Below, piece after piece: positions 7,983 through 16,901 of a stretch of DNA of 64,000 bases. The notes under the pieces are model-generated. The model was not told where the DNA came from, searched no databases, and saw only the letters and a list, made by a program, of their open reading frames with translations. Source of the stretch: PALSA-1296 sp037143335 (GTDB lineage: Bacteria; Bacteroidota; Ignavibacteria; Palsa-1295); NCBI GenBank assembly GCA_037143335.1, contig JBAWZA010000002.1, positions 1 to 64,000 on the forward strand, given 5' to 3'. Numbering within the stretch: the stretch's first letter is position 1; each line of letters begins with the position of its first letter. The position numbers were made by a program, and so were the translations under genes.

Positions 7983-9127
7983 TGACTTGTAAGGATATGA
8001 TGAATAGTCCGTTCTGCAATATAGGTTACTTCGTCATCAGTAAGCTCCGAGTGCATCGGAAGCGATAGAATATGTTTTGATGCGTACTCCGTATTCGGGA
8101 AGTCGCCTACTTTGCCGCCATAAGAATTATACGCTGGCTGAAGATGGAGTGGAACGGGATAGTAAATATTTGTAGGAATGCCATCGGCTTTGAGTGATGT
8201 CATCACTGCATCTCTATTGCCTCCGAAGATAATTGAGTATTGATGCCATATTGGTTCAGCATCTGGGTGAACCGACGGTGATTGAATGAGACGATCATGC
8301 GGGGTGAAGAGCGAGGTATAAAGCTTAGCTACTTCTCGGCGCCGAGCATTCCACTCATCAAGATATTTTAATTTCACACTGAGTATCGTTGCTTGAATGG
8401 AATCAAGTCGCGAGTTGACCCCTAAGCGATCGTGAAAATATGTTTTGTTCGCACCATGGTTTGCAATCGAACGAAGAATCTCCGCGAGTTGATCATCGGT
8501 CGTCGTCATCATGCCAGCATCACCGAACGCTCCAAGATTTTTTGATGGATAAAAACTGATTGTTGCAATGTCACCGAAGCTACATGCCTTTTGTCCTTGC
8601 CACCGTGCTCCGACAACTTGAGCTGCATCTTCGATCAAATAGAGATTGTGCGCAGTTGTGATTTTCTTAATCTCTGTGAGGTCACATGGCTGTCCGAATA
8701 GATGAACAGGTAGGACGGCCTTCGTGCGTGGAGTGATCTTGGCTTCGATAAGCGAAGGATGGATATTGAATGTACGCGGATCAATATCAACATAAACAGG
8801 CTTCGCTCCGAGCAATGCAATTGTTTCTGTCGTTGCTACGAATGTGAACGGCGTGGTGATAATCTCATCACCTGGTTTAACGCCAATCGCCATCAAAGCA
8901 ATCTGTAGTGCATCAGTCCCAGAAGCACAGGCGATAGCATGAGGTACATCGAGGTATGATTCCATCTCGCGCTCAAGTTGCTTCACCGCAGGACCGTTGA
9001 TATATGCTCCGCTCCGAACGACGGCGAGGATAGCGTCATCAATTTCTTGCTTATATTTTTTGTATTGCCCAAGTACATCCACCATGTGGATTTGCTTTGT
9101 CGGTTTTGTCTGAGTTGCAGTATTCAA
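7979..9127 (-). CDS. DegT/DnrJ/EryC1/StrS family PLP-dependent sugar aminotransferase
   Basis: The 382-residue protein has the family layout. ACASGTDALQIAL (67-79) belongs to the cofactor phosphate site. FTFVATTETI and LPVHLFGQPCDL follow, then EDAAQ (166-170). SFYPSKNLGAFGDAG (191-205) contains the PLP Schiff-base lysine at about 196. Enzymes of this family aminate keto-sugar nucleotides to give amino sugars for surface polysaccharides, which matches the locus. The exact sugar cannot be decided; no matching dehydratase is in the window. It starts 5 bases behind the initiating sugar transferase and overlaps the DPM-like gene by four bases. Confidence 0.92.
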   Translation of the reverse strand: MNTATQTKPTKQIHMVDVLGQYKKYKQEIDDAILAVVRSGAYINGPAVKQLEREMESYLDVPHAIACASGTDALQIALMAIGVKPGDEIITTPFTFVATTETIALLGAKPVYVDIDPRTFNIHPSLIEAKITPRTKAVLPVHLFGQPCDLTEIKKITTAHNLYLIEDAAQVVGARWQGQKACSFGDIATISFYPSKNLGAFGDAGMMTTTDDQLAEILRSIANHGANKTYFHDRLGVNSRLDSIQATILSVKLKYLDEWNARRREVAKLYTSLFTPHDRLIQSPSVHPDAEPIWHQYSIIFGGNRDAVMTSLKADGIPTNIYYPVPLHLQPAYNSYGGKVGDFPNTEYASKHILSLPMHSELTDDEVTYIAERTIHHILTSQ

Positions 9128-9132
9128 ATTGG

Positions 9133-10554
9133 TTATGCTTGTCCTTTCCCTCTGAACATCATGTATGCTGTTCGAAAAATAATTTTAATATCTAATCTGA
9201 ACGACATTGATTCGATATACATCAAGTCGTACTTCAATTTATTTCTCACATCCTCAAGGTTCTCGTCATACTTATATATCATCGCCTGATTGAGTCCCGT
9301 AATCCCGGGGCGTACCTTCATGCGACGACGATAGTATGGAATTTCCTTGCTGAGTTGCTCAACGAAGTACTCGCGCTCCGGTCTTGGTCCAACGAGTGAC
9401 ATCTCGCCTTTGAGGACGTTCCAAAATTGCGGCACTTCATCGAGGTGTACCTTACGGATAAATTTGCCAAAAGTTGTGACGCGGGGGTCATTTTTTTGTG
9501 CCCATTTAGGTCCATCTTTCTCGGCATCAACGCTCATCGAACGGAATTTGTAGATCTTGAATGGTATACCATTCTTTCCCATCCTGCCTTGGGAGTATAG
9601 CATCGGTCCACGTGAGGAAAGTTTTACTCCTAATCCGACTGCAATCCAAATTGGCAAGCCGACAACAATGATGATTGTGCTCGCGACAATATCTAACGTT
9701 CGTTTTGTGGCTTCCTCCCACGGACGCATGAGTTCGGGATTGATGTCAATCAGTGGAAAGCCATAGATTTCGCGTGTCCGAGCTTGCCCCGAGATAATGT
9801 CATAAAGATCGGGGACAATTTTTAATCCAACATTGACTGCCGATAATCTGCCGATAATATCGAGCAACCGTTCGTGCTCGCCAGAGTTCAAGGCGATAAG
9901 TACTTCGGCAATTTTGTGAGTCGAAATGATAGACTCTATATCTTCATATCTGCCTAAAGATTGAAGCGAGGAATTTGCTGAACGAGGTTCTTCAGTCGAA
10001 GAAATAAATCCGCGAACGTCGTAGCCTAATCGTTTTGCTTTTGCTAATTTCGTCGCAAGCTCTCGTGCCTTCGTTTCGTCACCGATAATCACCGATGGTC
10101 GTTGACCAATGCCTGACTCCAAAAGTCTGCGCTGACCAAAGCGGACAATGAGCCGAATGGACATTGTGATACTCGAGAGCACCAGAAAATATAACAAGCC
10201 GATGATTCGCGGGTCATTCCGAAGTTGTGGCTGGTCTTGCGTAGTGAACGTATCCCAGAGCACGAGAATCATAAAGACTAACGTCCCAAAAAGGAGAGTC
10301 TTTAATATCGTTACAACTTCATCGAAGATAGGACGGACATACCAAGAGCGGTAGAGTCCGAAAAAGACAAAAGCAAAAAGCCAAAATATATATGCGAAAA
10401 GACTCGTGGCAACAACATGCTCAAGATGCAACGGTTCGGTGGTGATGGTGAACCATCCCGAATAATAATGTAGCCAATAATAGAGAAACCATGCGCCATT
10501 AATGGCGACAAAGTCTCCGAGCAATAAGATCAGTATTTCCTTGCGCCTACTCAT
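9133..10554 (-). CDS. Initiating polyprenyl-phosphate glycosylphosphotransferase (WbaP/ExoY-type)
   Basis: This enzyme attaches the first sugar-1-phosphate to undecaprenyl phosphate and so starts repeat-unit synthesis at the inner membrane. From ATG 10554 the protein has 473 residues, and the start forms a 4-base ATGA overlap with the preceding GT2; a longer reading to 10695 runs inside that gene. Four or so N-terminal membrane helices are followed by a Rossmann-like CoA-binding-type domain and one more membrane segment (IVASTIIIVVGLPIWIAVGL). The catalytic domain is complete: YKFRSMSVDAE, HLDEVPQFWNVLKGEMSLVG, PRPE, RPGITGLNQ and YDLMYIESMSFRLDIKII. The sugar is undetermined; glucose, galactose and GlcNAc/QuiNAc types look alike. 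Confidence 0.92.
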   Translation of the reverse strand: MSRRKEILILLLGDFVAINGAWFLYYWLHYYSGWFTITTEPLHLEHVVATSLFAYIFWLFAFVFFGLYRSWYVRPIFDEVVTILKTLLFGTLVFMILVLWDTFTTQDQPQLRNDPRIIGLLYFLVLSSITMSIRLIVRFGQRRLLESGIGQRPSVIIGDETKARELATKLAKAKRLGYDVRGFISSTEEPRSANSSLQSLGRYEDIESIISTHKIAEVLIALNSGEHERLLDIIGRLSAVNVGLKIVPDLYDIISGQARTREIYGFPLIDINPELMRPWEEATKRTLDIVASTIIIVVGLPIWIAVGLGVKLSSRGPMLYSQGRMGKNGIPFKIYKFRSMSVDAEKDGPKWAQKNDPRVTTFGKFIRKVHLDEVPQFWNVLKGEMSLVGPRPEREYFVEQLSKEIPYYRRRMKVRPGITGLNQAMIYKYDENLEDVRNKLKYDLMYIESMSFRLDIKIIFRTAYMMFRGKGQA

Positions 10555-11768
10555 TTGAGTGACGTTACCTCCTTCGTGCTGAGAGTCGGGTTCGGAATCG
10601 AATGTCGCTTCGCCTGCGTCCAACTTGCCCCATCGGAGTGCATGATGTAGCGGAGAGTGCCGACTATGTAAGCAGTATTCATAGACACTAACCAACTTAG
10701 TTGATGCAAAACCGGAACCCGTATTTTTTGTCTTTCAAGAATTAATCCTAGTAAGGCAAGTACGATAAATCCGAAAAATACTTCCAAACTCAACTGATAC
10801 CGAAAACTACCATCAGTTGTGAACCCGAAGATAGCGAGCAACAACGCAATGCCAATGAGGAGTGGACTCATCCAACGCAAAAGTTTATGCGACCAGAGCA
10901 TGAATGAAATTCTACCAGAGGAAAATCCGAGGAGCTTCGGGAAAAATGCGATCGTATGATACCCACGCGAAGCCGAACGAACCTTGCGCCCAAATTCATC
11001 TTGATAAGAGCGATCAAAAATATCGGTGGCAACTGATGTTGCCTCATAGAGTACACGCCTTCTTTGACTTAGGGTACCCAGTGCGACAAATAGATCGTCG
11101 TGTACAAGGGAATCAGGAAGTGATTGCCAAAGATTTTTTCGTGTAGAATAATTTGCACCTGAAAGACCTAACGATGAAGCAAATCTTGATTCATGCTGTC
11201 GGATGTTTTGCTCTACGGAGGCATATTGTTTTTCGGATTCATAGAGTCCGTTATCACTTTGCGCTGAGTGAATGTGATACGCTCCAGCAACAGCACCCAC
11301 CGTTGGGTCCGAGTAATGTCTGACGTGCGCCTTTAACGTATTCGGTGAGAGCACCACATCGGCATCGGTGAAGTAGAGAATATCACCAGAGGATGATTCA
11401 ACTAAATCATTGACAACGGGAATCTTGCCTCTGCGCTCACTGAAGCAAAATGGTTTGACGGATGATTCGCGCTCCGCATATTTTTGAATTATGCTCACCG
11501 TACCGTCGGTTGAACCATCGGAGCCAACGAGAATTTCGCAGAGATTGGCAGGGTAGTCGAGCTTTAATAAAGATTCCAAGCACTCTACAAGCACGCGCTC
11601 TTCATTATGAGCGGCAACGATGATCGAAACTTTCGGAAAAAATTGATCGTCACTTTGTGAGGCCCGAGGAAAAAGCTTCGAGAGTACGCGGATGACAAGC
11701 GGGTACATGACATACGTATAGCCGGAGAGAAACACAAAAACAATAAGTAAAATATCCAGTATGCGCAT
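10551..11768 (-). CDS. Membrane GT2 glycosyltransferase
   Basis: The 405-residue protein has one N-terminal helix (ILLIVFVFLSGYTYVMYPLV), a cytoplasmic GT2 domain and two or three C-terminal helices, the layout of the Ica/cellulose-synthase-like processive branch. GT2 motifs are VSIIVAAHNEE (47-57), LVGSDGSTDGT, YFTDADV with the metal-binding DAD, and VHDDLFVALGT for the acceptor side. The last has HDD in place of the usual EDxE. QDEFGRKVR stands where processive enzymes have Q--RW, so the W is missing and processivity is uncertain. It lies 3 bases behind the GT4 gene and overlaps the sugar transferase by four bases. Confidence 0.85.
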   Translation of the reverse strand: MRILDILLIVFVFLSGYTYVMYPLVIRVLSKLFPRASQSDDQFFPKVSIIVAAHNEERVLVECLESLLKLDYPANLCEILVGSDGSTDGTVSIIQKYAERESSVKPFCFSERRGKIPVVNDLVESSSGDILYFTDADVVLSPNTLKAHVRHYSDPTVGAVAGAYHIHSAQSDNGLYESEKQYASVEQNIRQHESRFASSLGLSGANYSTRKNLWQSLPDSLVHDDLFVALGTLSQRRRVLYEATSVATDIFDRSYQDEFGRKVRSASRGYHTIAFFPKLLGFSSGRISFMLWSHKLLRWMSPLLIGIALLLAIFGFTTDGSFRYQLSLEVFFGFIVLALLGLILERQKIRVPVLHQLSWLVSMNTAYIVGTLRYIMHSDGASWTQAKRHSIPNPTLSTKEVTSLK

Positions 11769-11771
11769 GCA

Positions 11772-12974
11772 TCATTGTGATAAAACTTCGCGGTAAACGT
11801 TGCTGAATTTTTCAGCGACGCTTTGCCAAGAGTATGTACTCTCAGCAAGCTCCCTGGCACTTGCCCCAAGCTGGCGACGTATCTCCGGTTGCTCGAAGAG
11901 CATAATGACCGCATCAACGAATGATTGTGGGTCATCACGTAGCAATAAGTGCTCGCCATCTATGCCAAGATTTCCTTCGGCTCCGATATGAGTCGAAACG
12001 ATTGCCTTCCCAGTAGCAAAAAAATCTAGAAGCTTCAACCTCATCCCCCCGCCAACTCTTAACGGACAAATCATCACCTTTGCTTTACCTAATTCCCCGC
12101 GTATGTCAGGAATCCTCCCCAAAAGCTTGATTTTCTCCGAGCGGAAAGCTTCGTTTTTGACAAGAGATTGAGTCCCCGAGCCAACGATTGTCCACGTAAT
12201 CTCTGGGTGTCTTTTAACAATTTGAGGAAACATTTCCTTCGCAAAAAATTCGAGTGCATCGAGGTTCGGCTCCCAGTCAATCCCGCCTACCCAAAGGATC
12301 GAATTCTGCTCCAACTCAGCTGGCTGCGGCTGAAAGAAAGAAGTATCAACCCCTGCGGGAATCACCCATGTTTTGGATTTGGGAGCAGCTTGCGTGATGT
12401 GGGTTTTATCCTCAGCACTAATGGCTATGACGCCATCAAAGTTATTGAGGAAATGAGTTTCATCGCGAAGCACTCGCTCAGCATGAATAGATGCAATAAT
12501 CCGCGCAAGTGGATTCCGAGTAGTTTGAGCAAATCGTTTGTAAATCAGCGCTTCAAAGTTATGCTCACGAAGTATGATTGGCAGACCGAACTCCTTCTTG
12601 ATCCAAAGTCCATATTTACCCATCTGTGCACCGTCAACATGAACGAGATCGTATTTCTCCTCAGCCAGAATTCGTCGGAGCAAATCGTACATTTCAGGCA
12701 TCATCCGCCGCTCGATAGGATACGCACCCGAGAACATAGTCTTGAGAAGCGTGAGATTCCGTGATGGGAGTGGACGGTTCACCAGTTCAACGCGGCAAAA
12801 TTGTTGGAGCTTACTAAGAGCTTCGCTTGTGAGAGTTGGGTCACTATCAGGAAAAGTAACGAATGTGATTTCATGCCCTAAGGCAGCGATTGCTTCGGTA
12901 GGTTTAAAAATACCGATAGCACCGCCATCAATAAGCGGATACGGAATTCGTGGAGCAAGTTGAAGAATTCGCAA
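11772..12974 (-). CDS. GT4-family (group 1) glycosyltransferase
   Basis: The 400-residue protein has a GT-B layout. The N-terminal Rossmann half contains LAPRIPYPLIDGGAIGIF with the Gly-rich loop. The C-terminal half contains PAGVDTSFF, SILWVGGIDWEPNLDAL, VGSGTQ and ICPLRVGGGMRLKLLDFFAT, where Glu is replaced by Arg/Lys next to the donor site, as in several sugar GTs using the PLRxGGGxRxK form. It likely adds one sugar to the lipid-linked repeat unit at the cytoplasmic face. It is separated from both neighbours by only 3 bases, in line with co-translation within the polysaccharide array. Substrates are not readable from sequence. Confidence 0.9.
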   Translation of the reverse strand: MRILQLAPRIPYPLIDGGAIGIFKPTEAIAALGHEITFVTFPDSDPTLTSEALSKLQQFCRVELVNRPLPSRNLTLLKTMFSGAYPIERRMMPEMYDLLRRILAEEKYDLVHVDGAQMGKYGLWIKKEFGLPIILREHNFEALIYKRFAQTTRNPLARIIASIHAERVLRDETHFLNNFDGVIAISAEDKTHITQAAPKSKTWVIPAGVDTSFFQPQPAELEQNSILWVGGIDWEPNLDALEFFAKEMFPQIVKRHPEITWTIVGSGTQSLVKNEAFRSEKIKLLGRIPDIRGELGKAKVMICPLRVGGGMRLKLLDFFATGKAIVSTHIGAEGNLGIDGEHLLLRDDPQSFVDAVIMLFEQPEIRRQLGASARELAESTYSWQSVAEKFSNVYREVLSQ

Positions 12975-12977
12975 TTT

Positions 12978-13940
12978 CTACCAGCGATAAAGAAACAGAT
13001 ACCAACGTTTCAAACCCAGAACTTGTCTCAGCGTAAGCTTCCGCGTCTTCCTCCGCTGCGCAGGAATGCCCGCAATGCCATCGAGAATACCTTTGAGATA
13101 GCTCATTAGTCGCTTTGGGTGTAAAGCTATTGACACGCCAAAGCGTAGTATTAAGACCCCAACTAGTACGAGAAGAGCATAGAGAGGAAAGTGTTTTGCA
13201 AGCGTCCAGATATGATTTCGGGATTGGCGCCAAACCATTCGCTGATTATCGCGATTCGAAAATGATTTCATGTGCAGCGTTGCAAACCCTGGATGATATA
13301 AGAGTGTCATATCACACTTGTACATTTGCAGTGTCAAATCTAAGCCTTCACCGTACACCAAGAACTCGTCATCGTAGCCTGAAATACGTAGGAAAGAACT
13401 GGTGCGAATACACATTCCGCCCTCAGCATAAAATAGACCTTCAAATCCATTCTCGTGCGAGCCTCCTGAGCGGAAACGTTGTATCTCCCCTGTCTCTACA
13501 AAACCCGTCAACGGCTGGTAATAATAAAGTGTAACCGCATCCACTTCAGCTCTTCTTTCGAGAAATGATACCACTTCATAAATAGTGGCTGGAGTTGCAG
13601 GAAAAGAATCATCGTCAAATGAAAAAACGTATTTCCCTCTTGCCTCCTTGTAGAAAATATTTCTCCCTGCTGTCCCAATATTTTGATTTATTGCGACAAT
13701 TTTGACGCTCGGGAATTCAGTTCGAGTCATTTCAGCCGAACCGTCATCGGACGCATTATCTACTACGATAATTTCATAATCAGGATACTGCACTGACCTT
13801 GTGATACAATCAAGCGTTCTCCGAAGGTCATCTATCCGATTATAGCTCAAGATGCCGATTGTGATTTTCGGCAACGGAGTCCTCATCTCCGCCTGAGAGA
13901 TTGTCCATCTTTCGGGTAACCACGGATCGAGCATACTCAT
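12978..13940 (-). CDS. GT2 glycosyltransferase with C-terminal membrane helix
   Basis: The 320-residue GT2 has ITIGILSYNRIDDLRRTLD near residue 25, then IVVDNASDDGS, NIGTAGRNI and a DDD metal site (FSFDDDSFPA). YGEGLDLTLQM follows where relatives have ED-D. A helix (YALLVLVGVLILRFGVSIAL) near 250 is followed by a short basic tail. The protein resembles rhamnosyltransferase-type GT2 enzymes of O-antigen loci. The start at 13940 makes a 4-base ATGA overlap with the flippase gene; MRTPL at residue 19 is an alternative. It probably extends the repeat unit. Confidence 0.86.
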   Translation of the reverse strand: MSMLDPWLPERWTISQAEMRTPLPKITIGILSYNRIDDLRRTLDCITRSVQYPDYEIIVVDNASDDGSAEMTRTEFPSVKIVAINQNIGTAGRNIFYKEARGKYVFSFDDDSFPATPATIYEVVSFLERRAEVDAVTLYYYQPLTGFVETGEIQRFRSGGSHENGFEGLFYAEGGMCIRTSSFLRISGYDDEFLVYGEGLDLTLQMYKCDMTLLYHPGFATLHMKSFSNRDNQRMVWRQSRNHIWTLAKHFPLYALLVLVGVLILRFGVSIALHPKRLMSYLKGILDGIAGIPAQRRKTRKLTLRQVLGLKRWYLFLYRW

Positions 13941-15463
13941 GTTGACTTATGCCCACCTTCTAATGTTTTCGAGAGTAAGCCTGAGACAAAGCTTCTGATC
14001 TCATGCAATGAGACTACTCGCATAACAAAAATTGCGGTCAGTGAAAACGTAAGTAAGACAACAAAAAAAATGGTGAGCGACGAAAGCCCCAAACTCAAAG
14101 TGCTATAGTATATTCCCATTGAGCAGAGTGTAACACCCACAAGCCTGAGGAGAATCATGAGTATACTTCGTCGCACAAAGACTTGGAGTCTTTCGGATAG
14201 AAGTAGAATGATACTACTACCAATCGTAAGTGCAAGGCACTTCGAGATTGTGGCTCCGAATGCACCATATCTTGGAATAAGAATAATATCCGCAACAATT
14301 GAAACGACCATGAGAATAGCAGTATAAACAGAGGAGAGCCAATACCTTCCTTCAGCAATCGCAATGTCAATAACGAATGCACCAAAGCAAATCGGAATAA
14401 ACATCCAACCAAACATCACTGCCAGAGGTGCAACATCGGAATATCGATTCGAGCCGAACAATGATGCCACAACAGAATCAGAAGAGACGGTAAGGATAAC
14501 GGCGATGAGCAATGCTGACAAAAGTAAAATTCGTAATGACAAGTGAATGGTGTGGCGTAACTGATCGAATTTTTTTGTAACGGTCGCCTGCGTAACCAAC
14601 GGACCGATAACCGCTGTAAATACTGCCGGTAAAAATAGAATTGCCGAAAGTATTCGAAGTCCCGCATTGTAAGCCGACACTTCTTTCGGAGTGCTAAGCG
14701 TATTTAGTAACAGTGTATCCGCCTGGCTATGAATCGTCAGAAACGCCGTACTGAGTATCAACGGGAAGCCCTCAACAATTAAATTGCGAATGACTTCGAA
14801 TCGGAAGCGCAATCGAAAATTTACCGATTTCCCCTCACGATAAATCAATGCTCCGAGTAACAAGAACCCTGGGAGATGGCATAAACTATAAATCCAGATT
14901 GCTCCGTCAATATCAAGTATCTGTCCCGAATAAAAATAGAGGAGTCCGACAAATACAACGGCATCTACTGTTGCAAACAGCGCAACGATATGATATTTAT
15001 TATGGCCGCGCAAAAAGGCTTCTCCTACAGCCCGAACCACTAATAGCCTTGATGAGATAAAGAGTGTGATAAGCATCACCATCATGAGATTCCGTGTGTG
15101 GATGGTATATCCTAAGTAGGGAGTAATAAAAACCACCACTACTGATACCAGAACTGCCATACCAATGCGCAAGGCAAGCATAGAGCCTAATAACTCACCA
15201 CGAGTATCTGCTTGCCCGTTGCGTGCATTCGCTTCCGCCTCAGCAAACTTCTTGACAAAGAGAAGCGTCAGGCCCAGATCGGCGAACAACGCCATTAGCG
15301 AAACAAAACTAACCACGACACTAAATACTGCGTAGTCATCACGTGGAAGCCGACGTGCAATAATCAGATGTCCAAGATATAAGAGAACATTCACCAAAAG
15401 ATTGAGCGACAACCCGCTCGCTAACGTGCGTCGAAGAGAGTGGGATGTTCTTCCTTTACTCAT
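13937..15463 (-). CDS. Wzx-type polysaccharide flippase (MATE/MOP superfamily)
   Basis: The protein translocates lipid-linked repeat units across the inner membrane. From ATG 15463 it has 508 residues and starts 4 bases behind the polymerase gene; an ATG at 15514 would add 17 residues inside that gene. It is hydrophobic throughout, with about 12-14 predicted helices. The N-terminal segment is typical: SLNLLVNVLLYLGHLIIARR, LPRDDYAVFSVV, LMALFADLGLTLLFVKKF. GAFGATISKCLALTIGSSII appears in the C-terminal half. It sits next to the polymerase and the glycosyltransferases, which supports Wzx over a drug exporter. Confidence 0.9.
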   Translation of the reverse strand: MSKGRTSHSLRRTLASGLSLNLLVNVLLYLGHLIIARRLPRDDYAVFSVVVSFVSLMALFADLGLTLLFVKKFAEAEANARNGQADTRGELLGSMLALRIGMAVLVSVVVVFITPYLGYTIHTRNLMMVMLITLFISSRLLVVRAVGEAFLRGHNKYHIVALFATVDAVVFVGLLYFYSGQILDIDGAIWIYSLCHLPGFLLLGALIYREGKSVNFRLRFRFEVIRNLIVEGFPLILSTAFLTIHSQADTLLLNTLSTPKEVSAYNAGLRILSAILFLPAVFTAVIGPLVTQATVTKKFDQLRHTIHLSLRILLLSALLIAVILTVSSDSVVASLFGSNRYSDVAPLAVMFGWMFIPICFGAFVIDIAIAEGRYWLSSVYTAILMVVSIVADIILIPRYGAFGATISKCLALTIGSSIILLLSERLQVFVRRSILMILLRLVGVTLCSMGIYYSTLSLGLSSLTIFFVVLLTFSLTAIFVMRVVSLHEIRSFVSGLLSKTLEGGHKST

Positions 15464-15467
15464 GCAA

Positions 15468-16901
15468 TCAGTGACTAATCTCTGAACGACTTGTAAGGTT
15501 TGTTTTTCGTTCAAGATAAATGTAGTACCCCCATGTCATCCCTACATACCAAAGGAATTCTCGATGCATCAGAGGGTTGAGGGTCAGCCCGTGAAGAGTT
15601 GTGAGTATTATGATGAATAAACCAATTCTGGAAAAAACCTTTTCATGAACTGTAAGTTTCTGAGAGAGGGAGTGCTTTATCCCAAGTAGAAAGAAGCGAA
15701 TATGAGCATATCCTAAAAGAATGAAACCTACGATACCCGACTTGAGCAGAATGCCGAGAAAACCACTATGTGTGTAGAATGAGTCTCTGAAAGAACCTTT
15801 AATCCACTCGTATTCATGATACCTTCCAGCAAAGCCAACGCCTGAAATCGGAGTCTGAAGAATCTGCTTCAAAGTGTATCGCCACTCTACATACCTATTG
15901 AAAAGCGACGCATCTGATTTCAAATTTGACGAAGATAAGAATTTGGTGTAAGCCCACTGCATCAGCATCTGCACAAGGTGGAGGCTGAAGTAGGAGATTG
16001 TCGCTACCAGTAGAATTAACCCAAGGAGTGTGAGTAAGAACTTAATCGCATTTTTCCGGTTGAGTCTTGGTGTTGTAAGTATTAGAACAGGTAGAAGCGA
16101 CAACGTAAGGAGCCAGGCGGTTCGGTTGAAAGTAAGAATTAATCCCAATACTGCAAGTAGCAGGCCTGCCCCATAGAGCAATCGGTATTTCCACTGCGAT
16201 GGTAGTGCGACTAAACTAATAAATAAAAATATCGCAATTGAGGGTCTCATCACATCAAAATTAGCATGGCCCGTTTCATATAGAAAAACGACGCTTTGCA
16301 CAGATTTTCGAATAATGAGTACAGAAGCAACTTCTGCAATCAACCAAAAAGTAAGAAGAAAAGCAAGTATTGTTGGAAAATCTTTTTTGTTGTCAATGCC
16401 GATCCTTTTGAAGAGTATCGGAATGAAAAGCAATGGGGAAAAAGTTAAGAATTCACGATACACCCATTCAAATTCTGCCCCAAGTCGAAAGATACTCAGT
16501 AACCCAAAAAACAATGCCCATCCCGAAAATAGTAGCACTGGGTAGAGAAGGTGGTGTTTAACGATTTGTTCGCGCTGGAAAAATTTTCGTTGGATAAAGA
16601 TCCGAAGGAGAATCGCAGTCATGAAGAAGCCAGCAAATATATCGATCGGTGAGATACCTGTTTGTCTCTCTCTGATTCGAACGGCTATAATGACTGCGGT
16701 ATATGCGATCAGAGTGTATTTATCGTTCCGCAGTATCACATACAAAAGCGCAGCTGCCAAAATCACTGAGGGTACTACCCAAATCGGAATGAACGCCTGA
16801 CTTATAGATAATATCGAGGCTACAGATAAACCGATTGTCAGCTGTTGCAGCGGTCCAAGCTGCATTTGATGTTTGCCTTCAATATAGCTGACTGGTATCA
16901 T
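15468..16901 (-). CDS. O-antigen polymerase/ligase-like membrane protein (Wzy/WaaL type)
   Basis: The 477-residue protein has about 12 predicted membrane helices. A large periplasmic loop (about 320-390) contains YVEWRYTLKQILQTPISGVG and GFAGRYHEYEWI-GSFRDSFYTHSGFLGIL. The sequence 'PI-GVG ... HSGFLGILLKSGIVG' is the Wzy_C (O-antigen ligase/polymerase) signature region. In a locus with a flippase, a co-polymerase and an exporter, the polymerase role is most likely, but a ligase cannot be excluded from sequence. The start overlaps the upstream membrane GT by four bases. Confidence 0.85.
   Translation of the reverse strand: MIPVSYIEGKHQMQLGPLQQLTIGLSVASILSISQAFIPIWVVPSVILAAALLYVILRNDKYTLIAYTAVIIAVRIRERQTGISPIDIFAGFFMTAILLRIFIQRKFFQREQIVKHHLLYPVLLFSGWALFFGLLSIFRLGAEFEWVYREFLTFSPLLFIPILFKRIGIDNKKDFPTILAFLLTFWLIAEVASVLIIRKSVQSVVFLYETGHANFDVMRPSIAIFLFISLVALPSQWKYRLLYGAGLLLAVLGLILTFNRTAWLLTLSLLPVLILTTPRLNRKNAIKFLLTLLGLILLVATISYFSLHLVQMLMQWAYTKFLSSSNLKSDASLFNRYVEWRYTLKQILQTPISGVGFAGRYHEYEWIKGSFRDSFYTHSGFLGILLKSGIVGFILLGYAHIRFFLLGIKHSLSQKLTVHEKVFSRIGLFIIILTTLHGLTLNPLMHREFLWYVGMTWGYYIYLERKTNLTSRSEISH

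Noticed and set aside
10555..10695. N-terminal extension of the initiating sugar transferase (47 codons)
   Set aside because: It lies inside the preceding GT2 gene and lacks a family match; the ATGA overlap at 10551-10554 gives the natural start.
12168..12764. 198-codon open frame antisense to the GT4 gene
   Set aside because: The minus-strand frame has clear GT4 motifs across the whole length; the antisense translation is basic, Cys/Ser-rich and matches nothing.
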